From positions 558,001-622,000 of the forward strand of contig NZ_JAKLOY010000001.1 of NCBI RefSeq assembly GCF_023652955.1: a stretch of 64,000 nucleotides of DNA, read 5' to 3'. Source of the DNA: Geomonas sp. Red32 (GTDB lineage Bacteria; Desulfobacterota; Desulfuromonadia; Geobacterales; Geobacteraceae). Made by a program: the position numbers and the translations under genes. The first letter of the stretch is position 1; the number at the start of each line of letters is the position of its first letter. Positions 1-8,487 of the stretch are shown in pieces. Under the pieces are notes generated by a model. It worked only from the letters and a program-made list of their open reading frames with translations, searched no databases and was not told where the DNA came from.

Positions 1-76
1 TAATAGTCTGCCGCGGCATACATGCCGCCAGCAACAGTCCGAGAACAGAAGCGAGCACCAAACCATTCCACCGCAT
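1..76 (-). CDS. N-terminus of a lipoprotein (partial)
   Basis: Only the first 25 codons are present; the gene runs off the left edge. The start ATG at 76-74 follows a GGAGG five bases upstream. The predicted N-terminus has a positively charged start, a hydrophobic stretch and the lipobox LLAAC with Cys19, so export and lipidation by signal peptidase II are expected. No function can be assigned from this fragment. Confidence 0.6.
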   Translation of the reverse strand, partial: MRWNGLVLASVLGLLLAACMPRQTI

Positions 77-114
77 AGCATCCTCCATTTAATTGCACGG
101 CCAACTGAGCGTAT

Positions 115-297
115 TTATTTCATCCGGGGCGGCAGCGAACTGATCATTGTGTTGGCCGATGGCGAAAAGGTATCTAGTCTCGGGATATCAAAGCCGCCAT
201 CAGGCTCGCACAGAACCTCAAAACAGCAGCGGACAGAAGCCCGACCGGCGAAAGTCAGGTCGTGGCGCGGGTTGGACATCGCTCTATCGATAGTCAC
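115..297 (-). CDS. doubtful 60-residue ORF
   Basis: A GTG-initiated reading frame between the partial lipoprotein and the next gene, same strand. It has no recognisable domain, no clear ribosome binding site and no signal peptide. It is listed because the 272-base gap between two leftward genes is otherwise unexplained; it may equally be non-coding. Confidence 0.2.
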   Translation of the reverse strand: MTIDRAMSNPRHDLTFAGRASVRCCFEVLCEPDGGFDIPRLDTFSPSANTMISSLPPRMK

Positions 298-348
298 ATC
301 TGTCTTTATTTTCCCCGTTTCTGTTCTTTGGTTTCCTATATTCCCTGA

Positions 349-729
349 TTATTCTGGCCTTACGAATCCAATTACTTCGGTCTCTGGCGTCTTCAGTATT
401 GCAGAGGGGCCACCTTTCGGATCTCTTGCAATGCTCAGAGGAGCATTATTCTTTATCCCTAAAAGCCCAAGTGCTTGCTGTTTGTCCATAGGTCGAAATT
501 TCAGGATGCCCCCCTCTGAAGTTGTCAGAGTGATCGACTTCACCGGTCCGAGAAATGTTTCGACATTTGTTGCGCAGCAAGGTTTGAACTCTGCTTTCTC
601 ATTTCTTATTCTGTTTGCCCCTCGAAGGGCGCGCATGTCAACAGTAGTCCAAACAGCCGCACCAACTGCTACTATTGCCATTGCGAAAAATTTCAATACC
701 GGGTAATCGTCAAGCATGTTGTAGGACAT
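349..729 (-). CDS. hypothetical single-pass membrane protein
   Basis: 126 residues. Residues about 11-31 form one hydrophobic segment following a short cytoplasmic start, and the remaining roughly 95 residues are polar with two adjacent cysteines (CC near residue 52). I do not recognise the family. The region is clearly less GC-rich than the rest of the window, which together with the neighbouring orphan genes suggests an accessory stretch. An overlapping plus-strand frame is less protein-like, so this strand is preferred. Confidence 0.5.
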   Translation of the reverse strand: MSYNMLDDYPVLKFFAMAIVAVGAAVWTTVDMRALRGANRIRNEKAEFKPCCATNVETFLGPVKSITLTTSEGGILKFRPMDKQQALGLLGIKNNAPLSIARDPKGGPSAILKTPETEVIGFVRPE

Positions 730-951
730 TCGAAGGCTTCCAATTTTATTTGGCTTTTTATTTACAGTCCAACGATTGGGTGACCGGCGGAGCGCTCAAG
801 CTCTCATCAGCATCCATCCACTTATCTACCAAGCCGAGACCGCGTCCACCCTGCTGGTTGAAATTTATCTTTTAAAGTTACAACCTACCAATAACAGGTC
901 CCACCACCTTAGTTTACACTCGAATACACACCCACAATTCTCATCTTCTAT
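730..951. other. intergenic stretch, AT-richer
   Basis: I see no convincing gene, RNA or repeat here. Base composition matches the low-GC start of the window. Confidence 0.5.
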
Positions 952-1311
952 CTATGGGTGGACTGGTCCTTTGAGTAACACGTAAACTAGACCTCCTGTC
1001 ATTGCAGTGGTAAGAATTATGAAACCTACTAACACCGACCAGCAAGTCTTCGGATATTTTGCTCTGATGATTGATGACCCGCTTATTGATATTTCTTTAT
1101 CCTGCACAGATTCAAGAATTATAAAAAGTAAAGATAGATCTAAGCAAACATACATCAGCTTGCCGCCCGCAGCTTTAGATATGAGACCAAACTTCACCAG
1201 TGGGAACAAGGTCAAAACTATCGCGATTATAGGCACCCTTAACTTGTTATATTGCATCAATGCCTGCCTCATTCTTCCAGTCCAACTATGTAATTGATCC
1301 CAATTGGGCAT
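952..1311 (-). CDS. hypothetical membrane protein with about three TM segments
   Basis: About 119 residues if started at the ATG at 1311; the frame stays open to 1404. Three hydrophobic segments are visible: around IIAIVLTLFPLVKFG, around MYVCLDLSLLFIILE and around LVGFIILTTAMTGGLVYVLL. The short connecting loops carry Lys and Arg. No family is recognised. No start candidate has an ideally spaced ribosome binding site, so the N-terminus is uncertain. Composition is AT-richer than the window average, like the gene to its left. Confidence 0.45.
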   Translation of the reverse strand: MPNWDQLHSWTGRMRQALMQYNKLRVPIIAIVLTLFPLVKFGLISKAAGGKLMYVCLDLSLLFIILESVQDKEISISGSSIIRAKYPKTCWSVLVGFIILTTAMTGGLVYVLLKGPVHP

Positions 1312-1566
1312 ACCCCACGACTCGCGCGGTGCGGGAGGGGTAAATCTTTGGCGGGGAGATAAGGTGCTGATTCCCCTCGGTGCCGAGGCTGATAAATGTT
1401 CCACTTGGGGGTGATCGGAATTGGGATCATCCCGTGGCCAGCATTCTTGAACCGGGGTTGGAGACGGCTGACCAGAAGGCTCATGAGGGAATGCAATAGC
1501 ATCCTCAAATTAGGGGGGACTATATAGGATTACCGGAGGCGTTGTCAAAGGGGATGCCTCCGGGAT

Positions 1567-1604
1567 AAAAAAAGCCCCCGGGCCGATTGGGCCGGAGGCT
1601 TTTT
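1567..1604 (-). terminator. bidirectional Rho-independent terminator
   Basis: A GC-rich hairpin (GCCTCCGGCCC pairing across AATC with the GGCCCGGGGGC side) is bounded by seven T on the minus strand and five T on the plus strand. It lies downstream of the response regulator, which is transcribed leftward. Confidence 0.8.
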
Positions 1605-1631
1605 GAGTGTGATACCGGGTGCTTCTCCCGC

Positions 1632-1673
1632 CATCCTCACCCCTGCCCTCCCCTTGAAGGGGAGGGAGAGTGG
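1632..1673. repeat. dispersed GC-rich intergenic repeat, family A
   Basis: A CCTACCCTCCCC/TTGAA/GGGGAGGG-type imperfect inverted repeat. Near-identical text recurs at 51728-51771, with related copies at 5207-5243, 9578-9620 and 9643-9686. All copies lie between genes. Confidence 0.6.
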
Positions 1674-1708
1674 GGTTGAAGGGGGAGGAAGAGAACATAC
1701 TCTTCCGG

Positions 1709-2383
1709 TTACTCCTCTTCTTTGAGGATGTAGCCCACGCCGCGGACGGTGTGGATGAGCTTCTTGTCGGCTTCGCGATCGATCTTCTTACGCAGGTAGT
1801 TCACGTAGACGTCGATGATGTTGGTGAAGCTGTCGAAGGTGTAATCCCAGACGTGCTCGGCGATCATGGTACGGGTCAGCACCTGGTGCGGGTTGCGCAT
1901 GAAGTACTCGAGCAGGCCGTACTCCTTGGCGGTGAGATCGATCTCCTTGTCCTTTCTCCAGACCTTGTGGGTAACCGGGTCGAGACGGAGATCGGCGAAA
2001 CGGATCTCGGCACCGCGGTCGAGCTCGCTCCTTCTCATCAGGGCCCGGACCCTGGCCAAAAGCTCGGCGAAGGCGAACGGCTTGGTGAGGTAGTCGTCGG
2101 AGCCGGAGTCCAGACCGGCGACGATGTCTTCGACGGAATCCTTGGCGGTCAGCATCAGGATCGGGGTGACGTTTTTCCTCTCCCTGAGCTCCTTCAGTAC
2201 GGAGAGACCGTCCTTTTTCGGGAGCATCCAGTCCAGGACGATCAGGTCGAACTGCTTCTCGAGGGCGAGCTTCAGCCCCTCTTCCCCGTCAGCCGCGGTA
2301 TGGACCTCATACTGCTCCTCTTCAAGACCACGCTTGATGAAGCTCGCTACCTTCTTCTCGTCTTCTACCACCAGGATTCTCAT
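1709..2383 (-). CDS. OmpR/PhoB-family response regulator
   Basis: 224 residues. The N-terminal receiver domain (about 1-118) keeps the acidic pair Glu7-Asp8, the phosphoacceptor Asp51 in VLDWMLP, Thr79 and Lys101 in TKPF. The C-terminal winged-helix DNA-binding domain (about 130-222) ends with the characteristic TVRGVGY strand. The protein should be a phosphorylation-controlled transcription factor of the CusR/CzcR-like group. No histidine kinase lies on either side, so it is an orphan in this window; the gene downstream in the same direction is separated by a terminator. Target genes cannot be inferred. Confidence 0.93.
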   Translation of the reverse strand: MRILVVEDEKKVASFIKRGLEEEQYEVHTAADGEEGLKLALEKQFDLIVLDWMLPKKDGLSVLKELRERKNVTPILMLTAKDSVEDIVAGLDSGSDDYLTKPFAFAELLARVRALMRRSELDRGAEIRFADLRLDPVTHKVWRKDKEIDLTAKEYGLLEYFMRNPHQVLTRTMIAEHVWDYTFDSFTNIIDVYVNYLRKKIDREADKKLIHTVRGVGYILKEEE

Positions 2384-2433
2384 TGTGATTTCCTCTCTCT
2401 GTTAATATGTACGCCGTCTAATCGTGCCGTAAT

Positions 2434-3240
2434 TCACCGTAATTCACCGTGAAGCCTGCTGAGGATCTCGGCTGCCGATTCCTCAACGGATTTGTTGGTA
2501 ACGTCAATTACCAGCCAGGAGGGGTGCGAGCGGTAGAAGCGGCGGCAGTGGGCCAGCTCCTCTTCAACCTGCTCGTAGGCCGCGTAGCTCCCCCGGGGAC
2601 TCTGCCTCAGGTTCCTGAGCCGCGCGCTCCTGATATCCACCAGCCGCTGGGTCGAGATGATGAGTCCCACCACCCGCCCCGGCTCGACTTTCTCCAGCTC
2701 CGGCGGCGGATCGATCCCCGGGACGATGGGGACGTTGGCCACCTTGTACCCCTTGTGGGCCAGGTACATGGAAAGCGGCGTCTTCGACGAGCGGGAAACC
2801 CCGACCAGCACGATGTCCGCCTTGTGCAGGTTGCGCGGCTCCTGGCCGTCGTCCTGCTTGACCGTGAAATCCACCGCCTCCATGCGGCGGTAGTAGTCTG
2901 AGTTCATCTCGTACTGCAGGCCGGGAAGCTTCTGAGGACGCATCTTCAGGAAGTCGGCCAGCTTGAAGAGCAGCGGGGTGATGAGGTCCACCGCCTCGAT
3001 CTGCCGGGCCTCCGCCTGGTCCTTGACGAACTGGGCCAGCTCGGAGTTGACCAGGGTGTAGAAGACGATCCCCGGCTCGGCGCTTACCTCGTCCAGGGCG
3101 CGGAGGATGTCCTCATCGTTCCGGATCTGCCCCACCTTGTGCAGGCGGACGTCCACGTCCTTGAACTGGGTCAGGGCCGCGCGGGCCACCCTTTCAACTG
3201 TTTCACCGGTGGCGTCCGAGAGGAGGTAAACATGTCTCAT
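2434..3240 (-). CDS. ppsR: PEP synthase / pyruvate,phosphate dikinase regulatory protein
   Basis: 268 residues, the usual length of the DUF299/PSRP family. The N-terminus has the family signature [16 protein letters not shown], and a P-loop-like GVSRSSKT lies at residues 147-154, followed by [10 protein letters not shown]. Members are bifunctional: they inactivate PEP synthase or pyruvate,phosphate dikinase by ADP-dependent threonine phosphorylation and reactivate it by Pi-dependent dephosphorylation. The enzyme controls the pyruvate/PEP node, which fits an acetate-oxidising anaerobe that needs gluconeogenesis. A sigma70-like promoter is visible upstream (3309-3337). The response regulator 50 bases downstream may be cotranscribed. 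Confidence 0.95.
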   Translation of the reverse strand: MRHVYLLSDATGETVERVARAALTQFKDVDVRLHKVGQIRNDEDILRALDEVSAEPGIVFYTLVNSELAQFVKDQAEARQIEAVDLITPLLFKLADFLKMRPQKLPGLQYEMNSDYYRRMEAVDFTVKQDDGQEPRNLHKADIVLVGVSRSSKTPLSMYLAHKGYKVANVPIVPGIDPPPELEKVEPGRVVGLIISTQRLVDIRSARLRNLRQSPRGSYAAYEQVEEELAHCRRFYRSHPSWLVIDVTNKSVEESAAEILSRLHGELR

Positions 3241-3308
3241 TGGTAATTTGTCCCAAAAAACCTAACAATTCCGGGCGATTCAGACGTTAATCCTAGTCAC
3301 TCATTAGA

Positions 3309-3337
3309 TATATACCATGTTTTTAACAATACTGCAA
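3309..3337 (-). promoter_or_regulatory. sigma70-type promoter of ppsR
   Basis: Reading leftward, TTGCAG (3337-3332), a 17-base spacer and TATATA (3314-3309) lie about 70 bases before the ppsR start in an AT-rich divergent intergenic region shared with prmA. Confidence 0.5.
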
Positions 3338-3516
3338 AACTAAAATTTAATTGGAAAAAGTTCTGCAGTAAAAACAAAGTTTGATTTTACCTTTCCCCGC
3401 CCTTTCCTGCTCCCCGGCGCACCGCCCGCCCGCCGTTTTCATTGGCGCTCGCCTCGATTTTCTGCTACTTTGATCCGCTGCAAAACCTTATCAACCTTTA
3501 GGAGCAACGAGCACTT

Positions 3517-4434
3517 ATGCAAACCGATTGGGCGGAAATCGTCTGCGAGGTCCCGGCCGAGATGGTCGATTCCCTGGCGGACTTCCTGGTGGAACTGACC
3601 GGCAACGGCGTCGGGATCGATAACCTTCATCTGGACACCTTTTCCCTCGACAGCGTCGAGGATACTCCCATTAAGAGCGTCAAGGGGTACGTCCCCGCGG
3701 ACGCCGGCCTCGAAGAGGTCCGCATCCGGGTCGAGGAGTACCTGAGAACCAGCGGTCCCTCCTTCGCCGGCTTCGTCTACCGTCAACCGGTGGTCAACGT
3801 GGTCCGCAACGAGGACTGGGCCAACAACTGGAAAGAGCACTTCAAGCCGGTCAGAATCGGGCAGCGGATGGTGATCAAGCCGACCTGGGAGGAGTACCAG
3901 GAGCAACCGGGCGACCTGGTGATCAAGATCGATCCCGGCATGGCGTTCGGCACCGGCGCTCACCCGACCACCCGGATGTGCCTCGAGTCCATGGAACGGA
4001 TCTGCTTCGACCACCTGGGCGGCAAACTTCCGCCGCACCTTCTGGACGTCGGAACCGGCTCGGGGGTCCTCTCCATCGCCGGTGCCCTCATGGGAGCCAC
4101 CGGGATCGTCGCGGTCGACATCGACCCGGATGCCGTGCGGGTGACCGAGGAAAACCTGGAGCTCAACGAGGTAACCGTGGTGGAAGCCTCGACCACCCCG
4201 CTTGACCGCATCCCCGGCGACTTCGGCGTCGTGGTGGCCAACATCCTCGCCGAAGAGCTGGTACGGCTCTCCGCGCAACTGATCGACCGGGTCGCTCCCG
4301 GCGGCTGGCTGATCCTCTCCGGCATCCTGACCGAAAAGGAGCAGCTGGTCGTCGACGGCTTCCCCGGTCTCGCCCTCATCGAAATCACTCATGATGCCGA
4401 ATGGAGCTGCATCACCATGAGGAAGGCGGCCTGA
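3517..4434 (+). CDS. prmA: ribosomal protein L11 methyltransferase
   Basis: 305 residues, normal for PrmA. An N-terminal substrate-recognition domain (about 1-100) is followed by a class I SAM-dependent methyltransferase fold. Visible motifs are GMAFGTGAHPTT, the SAM loop LDVGTGSGVLSIAG, the acidic strand end VAVDIDPDAV and VVANILAEEL, the family version of motif IV. It trimethylates L11 at lysines and the N-terminus in the cytosol. A GGAG precedes the ATG. The rsmE gene follows one base after the stop, so the two translation-apparatus methyltransferases form an operon. Confidence 0.96.
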   Translation: MQTDWAEIVCEVPAEMVDSLADFLVELTGNGVGIDNLHLDTFSLDSVEDTPIKSVKGYVPADAGLEEVRIRVEEYLRTSGPSFAGFVYRQPVVNVVRNEDWANNWKEHFKPVRIGQRMVIKPTWEEYQEQPGDLVIKIDPGMAFGTGAHPTTRMCLESMERICFDHLGGKLPPHLLDVGTGSGVLSIAGALMGATGIVAVDIDPDAVRVTEENLELNEVTVVEASTTPLDRIPGDFGVVVANILAEELVRLSAQLIDRVAPGGWLILSGILTEKEQLVVDGFPGLALIEITHDAEWSCITMRKAA

Positions 4435-4435
4435 C

Positions 4436-5179
4436 GTGCGGACCTTCTTCCTGGGAGACAACGCGGTAAACGGCGACCTGGTCACCGTCACCGGGGAGCT
4501 CTACCGGCACATGGCCCGCGTGCTGCGGCTCAAGGCCGGCGACGAGGTCGCTCTCACCGCCCAGGACGGCTCCCGGCTCTTCGGAGCCATCGAAGAGGTC
4601 GCCGCCAAGGAGCTGATAATACGTATCGGCACACGGGAGCATTTTCATGAGGGAGATAATGCAATAAAAGTTGTTCTCTACCAGGGGCTTCCCAAGGGGG
4701 ACAAGTTCGAGCTCATCGTGCAGAAGTGTACCGAGCTCGGCGTGGCCGAGGTGGTGGCCTTCGAAGGGGAGCGGTCGGTGGTGAAGCTCACCAGGGAGCG
4801 GGGCGCCTCGAAACAGGAGCGATTCCAGAAGATTGCCCAGGAAGCGGCCCGCCAGTCGGGGCGGACCTCGGTGCCGGCGGTACGGATCGAGGGGAAACTC
4901 GGCGAGGTGCTGCGGGGGGCGGACCAGGCGGTGAAACTGATTCTCTGGGAGGAGGAACAGGGAAACCGGCTGAAGGAGGCCTTCGAAGCCGTTCATGAAA
5001 TTCCCGGCAGCGTGGCGGTGGTGGTTGGCCCGGAGGGGGGATTGAGTCTCGAGGAGGTGGAGGCCGCCAAGGCGTGCGGATTCATCCCGGTCTCGCTCGG
5101 CAAGCGGATCCTCCGCACCGAGACCGCCGGGCTCGCCATGCTGGCCATTCTGCAGTACCAGTGGGGGGATATGGGATAA
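4436..5179 (+). CDS. rsmE: 16S rRNA (uracil-1498-N3)-methyltransferase
   Basis: 247 residues starting at a GTG one base after the prmA stop. The N-terminal PUA-like domain contains RHMARVLRLKAGDEV. The C-terminal SPOUT domain contains VVVGPEGGLSLEEVEAA and the knot-forming LGKRILRTETAGLAML, diagnostic of RsmE. It methylates N3 of U1498 in 16S rRNA in the assembled 30S subunit. Length and motifs are complete. Translation is probably coupled to prmA. Confidence 0.96.
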   Translation: MRTFFLGDNAVNGDLVTVTGELYRHMARVLRLKAGDEVALTAQDGSRLFGAIEEVAAKELIIRIGTREHFHEGDNAIKVVLYQGLPKGDKFELIVQKCTELGVAEVVAFEGERSVVKLTRERGASKQERFQKIAQEAARQSGRTSVPAVRIEGKLGEVLRGADQAVKLILWEEEQGNRLKEAFEAVHEIPGSVAVVVGPEGGLSLEEVEAAKACGFIPVSLGKRILRTETAGLAMLAILQYQWGDMG

Positions 5180-5206
5180 GGAGGGGCAGGAGGTTTCCCT
5201 CCGGCT

Positions 5207-5243
5207 TCCCCCACCCCCTCGCCCCCTCCCTCAAGAGGGGGAA
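5207..5243. repeat. family A-like GC-rich repeat
   Basis: The text CCACCCCCTCGCCCCCTCCCTCAAGAGGGGGA resembles the other family A copies, with an internal inverted CCCTC/GAGGG core. It sits between rsmE and the convergent small gene. Confidence 0.4.
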
Positions 5244-5255
5244 CAGAAATGAAAG

Positions 5256-5591
5256 TCAGCGGGAGAGGACGATGATCAGCGAGGTACCGGCGGCGATCAG
5301 CGCGAGGACGCCCACGGCGATCATCAGCTTGAGCCGCGCGGAGAGTACCTCCAGGGCCTTTTCCAGTGCGGCCACCCGCGCCGAGCTCTCCAGTAGCGCG
5401 TCAGCCAGCTTCAGCTGCTCTTCCCGCATCGCCTCCAGCTCGTCGGCGAGCTCGTGGGAATGCCCCGCCCCCAGCCGCTCCCGCACCCTTTCCACCAGAT
5501 CCACCACCACCGGCGCGTTCTGAACCAGAGCCCTCCACGGGATGTTGGTGGCCGCCGTCTTCAGCAGTTTCAGTATGACTCCGCTCGGCAT
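5256..5591 (-). CDS. small coiled-coil protein with C-terminal membrane anchor
   Basis: 111 residues from the ATG at 5591, which is preceded by GGGAGGGAACT; the frame stays open upstream but lacks a better start. Residues about 35-85 are strongly helical with heptad-like Leu/Ala and many Glu/Arg (VERVRERLGAG to LEKALEVLSARL). The last about 22 residues form one hydrophobic segment (MIAVGVLALIAAGTSLIIVL). It looks like a tail-anchored cytoplasmic coiled coil. I do not recognise the family and propose no function. Confidence 0.7.
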   Translation of the reverse strand: MPSGVILKLLKTAATNIPWRALVQNAPVVVDLVERVRERLGAGHSHELADELEAMREEQLKLADALLESSARVAALEKALEVLSARLKLMIAVGVLALIAAGTSLIIVLSR

Positions 5592-5697
5592 AGTTCCCTC
5601 CCAGGAAAATGGAATAGATGGCAGCCTACCATCCGGTGGTGTCCGCGCCGGCACGCGGGTGGTTCGGCACGAGCTCTTGGGGTATTGCAACCGGGGC

Positions 5698-5740
5698 TAA
5701 AATCCCCCCTGTCCCCCCTTCGTAAAGGGGGGGAAGGGAA
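5698..5740. repeat. dispersed repeat, family B
   Basis: AAATCCCCCCTGTCCCCCC followed by TTCGTAAAGGGGGGG: an A-tract, C-tracts and an inverted CCCCC/GGGGG pair. Related copies occur at 10843-10878 and 10898-10935, and a weaker one near 49571. Confidence 0.5.
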
Positions 5741-5810
5741 AGTTTTGGCGGTATCCGCGTTGATCCGCTCAATCCGCGTCATCCGCGTTCCAATGTTTTC
5801 CCGGTTGGTT

Positions 5811-5853
5811 AAAAAGAAAAGGCGGCAACCAGCTTACACGGGTTCCGCCTTTT
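5811..5853 (-). terminator. Rho-independent terminator of rnd
   Basis: An AAAAGGCGG(A)ACC...GGTTGCCGCCTTTT hairpin followed on the minus strand by TTCTTTTT, just downstream of the RNase D stop. Confidence 0.75.
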
Positions 5854-5908
5854 GTTTTTGCTGCTGCCGCAACTGGCAGTGCTTTCCGCTCGGGCCCGAG
5901 GGCCCGCC

Positions 5909-7021
5909 CTAGATCAGGGTGGCAAGCTCGTCGCCGAAGGCCTCTTTCTGCCAGCGCTTCAGGAGGGTGAGCTGCGGCGAGGAGGGATCTGCCAGGGCCT
6001 CCAGCAGCGCATTGTTGGCCACCAGCCCCACGCCGAGGCCAAGCTGGGCCGACTTCGCTTCCCGCCAGACCTTGAGCTTCTTGACCCGCTCGTCCTGCAG
6101 CTTGTCGAGCATCGGCCGCCGTCCCCCCTGGACCTGGGGAAGCTTGTCCTGCGGGACCGCGAGCCCGGTGGCAACCGCCTGCAAAAGGCCGCGCCCCAGC
6201 CGCTCGATCAGTTTCGACGACAGCGCGGGGATCCCCACCAGCTCGAAGTTGTTGCGAGGCTGCTTCTCGGACAGCTCGCGCAAAAGATCGTTGCTGAGGA
6301 TCCGGAAGGGGGGGAGATCCGCCAGCCGGGCCTTCTCGTCCCGGAACTTCAAAAGCTCCTCCAGGACCGCCAGCTCGCGCGGCTTCATCTTGTTGGCCCC
6401 CTTGAAGCGCAGGCACATGAATTCGCCGTCGCGGGAGGAGTAACGGACCCCGGCCACCAGTTCGGACTCCTCTTCGACCCAGGCGAGCCTCCCCTTGGCG
6501 ACCAGCTCCGCCTCGAGCTGGCGGTAGAGGTCGATCAGGAGCGAGGTGTCCTTCATGGCGTACTCCATCATCTCCGGGGAGAGGGGACGCCGGCTCCAGT
6601 CGGCCTTCTGGTACCGCTTGTCGAGCTCGACGCCGAACCGCTTCTTCAGGAGCGCGGCCAGGCCGAACTCGCTCTCTCCGAGGAACTGGCTGGCGATCAT
6701 GGTGTCGAACAGGTTCACCACCTCGATCTCGAAGTCCCGGTAGAGGGAGCGCATGTCGTAGTCGGCGCCGTGGAAGACCTTCTTGATGGCGGGGTTGGAG
6801 AAGATGGGGGCCAGCGCCCTGATGTCCAGCTGAGCGAGGGGGTCGATCAGCTTGGTCTCGGATTGTGAGGAGACCTGGATCAGGCAGACCTTCTCGGTGT
6901 AGTGATGAAGGGAGTCGGCCTCCAGGTCGAAGGCAAGTACCGTCTCCCGCGAAAGCCGCTCCACCAGTTGGTCCAGGGTCGTTTGATCGGTGACCAGGCT
7001 GGCCGCCGAGGGGGTGTTCAT
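5909..7021 (-). CDS. rnd: ribonuclease D
   Basis: About 370 residues. The 3'-5' exonuclease domain (about 10-185) carries the DEDDy motifs: FDLEAD with the first Asp and Glu, FHGADYDMRSL with the second Asp, and YAMKDT with the Tyr and last Asp. A helicase-and-RNase-D C-terminal (HRDC) domain follows around 205-290. RNase D trims 3' ends of tRNA precursors and other small RNAs in the cytosol. The ATG at 7021 is chosen; a TTG at 7042 in the same frame is the alternative. A clear terminator follows, and hisC lies upstream on the same strand, separated by a hairpin. Confidence 0.93.
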   Translation of the reverse strand: MNTPSAASLVTDQTTLDQLVERLSRETVLAFDLEADSLHHYTEKVCLIQVSSQSETKLIDPLAQLDIRALAPIFSNPAIKKVFHGADYDMRSLYRDFEIEVVNLFDTMIASQFLGESEFGLAALLKKRFGVELDKRYQKADWSRRPLSPEMMEYAMKDTSLLIDLYRQLEAELVAKGRLAWVEEESELVAGVRYSSRDGEFMCLRFKGANKMKPRELAVLEELLKFRDEKARLADLPPFRILSNDLLRELSEKQPRNNFELVGIPALSSKLIERLGRGLLQAVATGLAVPQDKLPQVQGGRRPMLDKLQDERVKKLKVWREAKSAQLGLGVGLVANNALLEALADPSSPQLTLLKRWQKEAFGDELATLI

Positions 7022-7159
7022 TCCCTTGTTATTCGTCTGCAAAAGTTGCCATCCGTTTCCGCACTTGCATGCTGGGCTGAGGTTTCCGGGGCTACCCGGT
7101 GAACGCCACCGTTTCGGGGCGAGCCAAAGAACGTTACAGTATTTTCATAATCATCGCAA

Positions 7160-7190
7160 GGGGCGGCCGCTCATTTATTCGGCCGCCCCC
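7160..7190. terminator. strong hairpin between hisC and rnd
   Basis: GGGGCGGCCG and CGGCCGCCCC pair across a 10-base AT-rich loop. A T-run lies only on the plus-strand side (7197-7203), where no plus-strand gene ends, so its role in ending leftward hisC transcripts is uncertain. Confidence 0.4.
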
Positions 7191-7202
7191 TGCTGCTTTT
7201 TT

Positions 7203-8252
7203 TCAGGGTGCCGCCAGCTCGGTCATCGCCCGGACCGTCCGCTCCATCTCCTCGCGGGTCCCGATAGTGATGCGCATCCCGTGCTTCAGGACCGGGTCGG
7301 AGAAGTGGCGCACCAGGATCTTACGGTCGTAGAGCCCCTGGTAGAGCCTCGCGCCGTCGCCGTCGGGAGGGGAGGCGAAGACGAAGTTGCCGCTGGAGGG
7401 GATGACGTGGTAGCCGGCCTTCACCAGCTCTTCCGTGAACCAGGCGCGGGTTTCCTTGATCTTGGCGACGCATCCCTTGAGGTACTCCTGATCGGAAAGT
7501 GCTGCGGTGGCGGCCACGTGGGCCAGCCGGTCGACGTTGTAGTGGTCGCGGATCTTGTTGAGGGCGGCGATCACTTCCGGCCGGGCGATGGCGAGACCGA
7601 GCCGCATCCCGGCGAGCGAGTAGCTTTTCGAGAAGGTGCGGGTCACCACTACGTTGTCGAGGGTACGCACCAGGTCGAGGGAGTTCTCTTCGGCAAAGTC
7701 GACGTACGCCTCGTCTACCACCAGGACGCCGGTGATCCGCCCCGCGAGCTCCTCGATGAAGCTCCGCGAGTAAGTGAAGCCCAAGGGGGCGTTGGGGTTG
7801 GTGAGGAAGAAGAGACGGCAGTCGTACTTCTCCGGCAGCCCCACGATCTCGAACTCGGGCGACAGCCCGAAGTAGCGCATCCTCGCCCCCTGGATCTCGG
7901 CCAGGGTCCCGTAGTAGGAGTAGGAAGGATGTACGCAGGCGATCTCCTCCCCCTCGTTGGCGAAGGCACGGATCAGGTTGTTCAGCACCTCGTCGGATCC
8001 GTTGGCCAGGACGATCCAGGAGGGATCGAAACCGTAGACCCTTCCCGCTTCCTCCCGGGCCAGCCGGCTCGCGGCATCGGGATAGCGGCGAAGCCCCTCC
8101 CCTACCTCTTTGGCGATCGCCTCCAGCACACGGGGAGACGGGGGATACGGGTTCTCGTTGGTGTTCAGCTTGATATAGGTTTCTGCGTCGGGGGGCTGGA
8201 AACCGGGAACGTACCCGGCCATCTCCTCGATGTTCTTACGCAGCTTGATCAT
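7203..8252 (-). CDS. hisC: histidinol-phosphate aminotransferase
   Basis: 349 residues, a class I/II PLP-dependent aminotransferase. Diagnostic features are [12 protein letters not shown] near the N-terminus, [17 protein letters not shown], and [14 protein letters not shown] carrying the PLP-binding Lys209. It converts imidazole-acetol phosphate to histidinol phosphate in histidine biosynthesis, using glutamate. The start ATG at 8252 lies downstream of a REP-like intergenic region. No other his genes are nearby, so hisC is separated from the rest of the pathway here; related enzymes of this subgroup sometimes also act on aromatic amino acids. Confidence 0.93.
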   Translation of the reverse strand: MIKLRKNIEEMAGYVPGFQPPDAETYIKLNTNENPYPPSPRVLEAIAKEVGEGLRRYPDAASRLAREEAGRVYGFDPSWIVLANGSDEVLNNLIRAFANEGEEIACVHPSYSYYGTLAEIQGARMRYFGLSPEFEIVGLPEKYDCRLFFLTNPNAPLGFTYSRSFIEELAGRITGVLVVDEAYVDFAEENSLDLVRTLDNVVVTRTFSKSYSLAGMRLGLAIARPEVIAALNKIRDHYNVDRLAHVAATAALSDQEYLKGCVAKIKETRAWFTEELVKAGYHVIPSSGNFVFASPPDGDGARLYQGLYDRKILVRHFSDPVLKHGMRITIGTREEMERTVRAMTELAAP

Positions 8253-8374
8253 GGACTACTCCTTTGGTTGGCGGAAACGGTGGAGCCGTTCCGGCCGGTT
8301 GCACCAAAACTTGACGACTATACCGAAAGAGGGCCGACAAAGTAAAGAGGCCAAAAGACAATTCGCCCAATTGC

Positions 8375-8460
8375 GTAGGTCGCGTTGAACAGATTTATCC
8401 TGAAACGCGACGATTGCCATGTCCGCCGGGGGTCGCGTTTCGTTCCTCAACGCGACTTAC
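8375..8460. repeat. inverted pair of REP-like elements
   Basis: Two palindromic units face each other. The left unit is GTAGGTCGCGTT...AACGCGAC (8375-8411). The right unit is GGTCGCGTTTCGTTCCTCAA followed by CGCGACTTAC (8431-8460). A single copy of the right unit recurs at 43387-43415. The arrangement resembles a REP doublet in the gap between mqnC and hisC. Confidence 0.6.
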
Positions 8461-8487
8461 GAGACGGAAGCTCCAGGCAAGGAAGGG

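Larger units (their letters stand above)
1312..1708. other. intergenic region with terminator and GC-rich repeat
   Basis: This gap holds the terminator at 1567-1604 and a dispersed GC-rich repeat copy at 1632-1673. Nothing else is supported. Confidence 0.5.

Noticed and set aside
149-706. Plus-strand frame of 185 codons opposite the small membrane protein
   Set aside because: No ribosome binding site or recognisable protein pattern, and the minus-strand frame has a clear TM segment.
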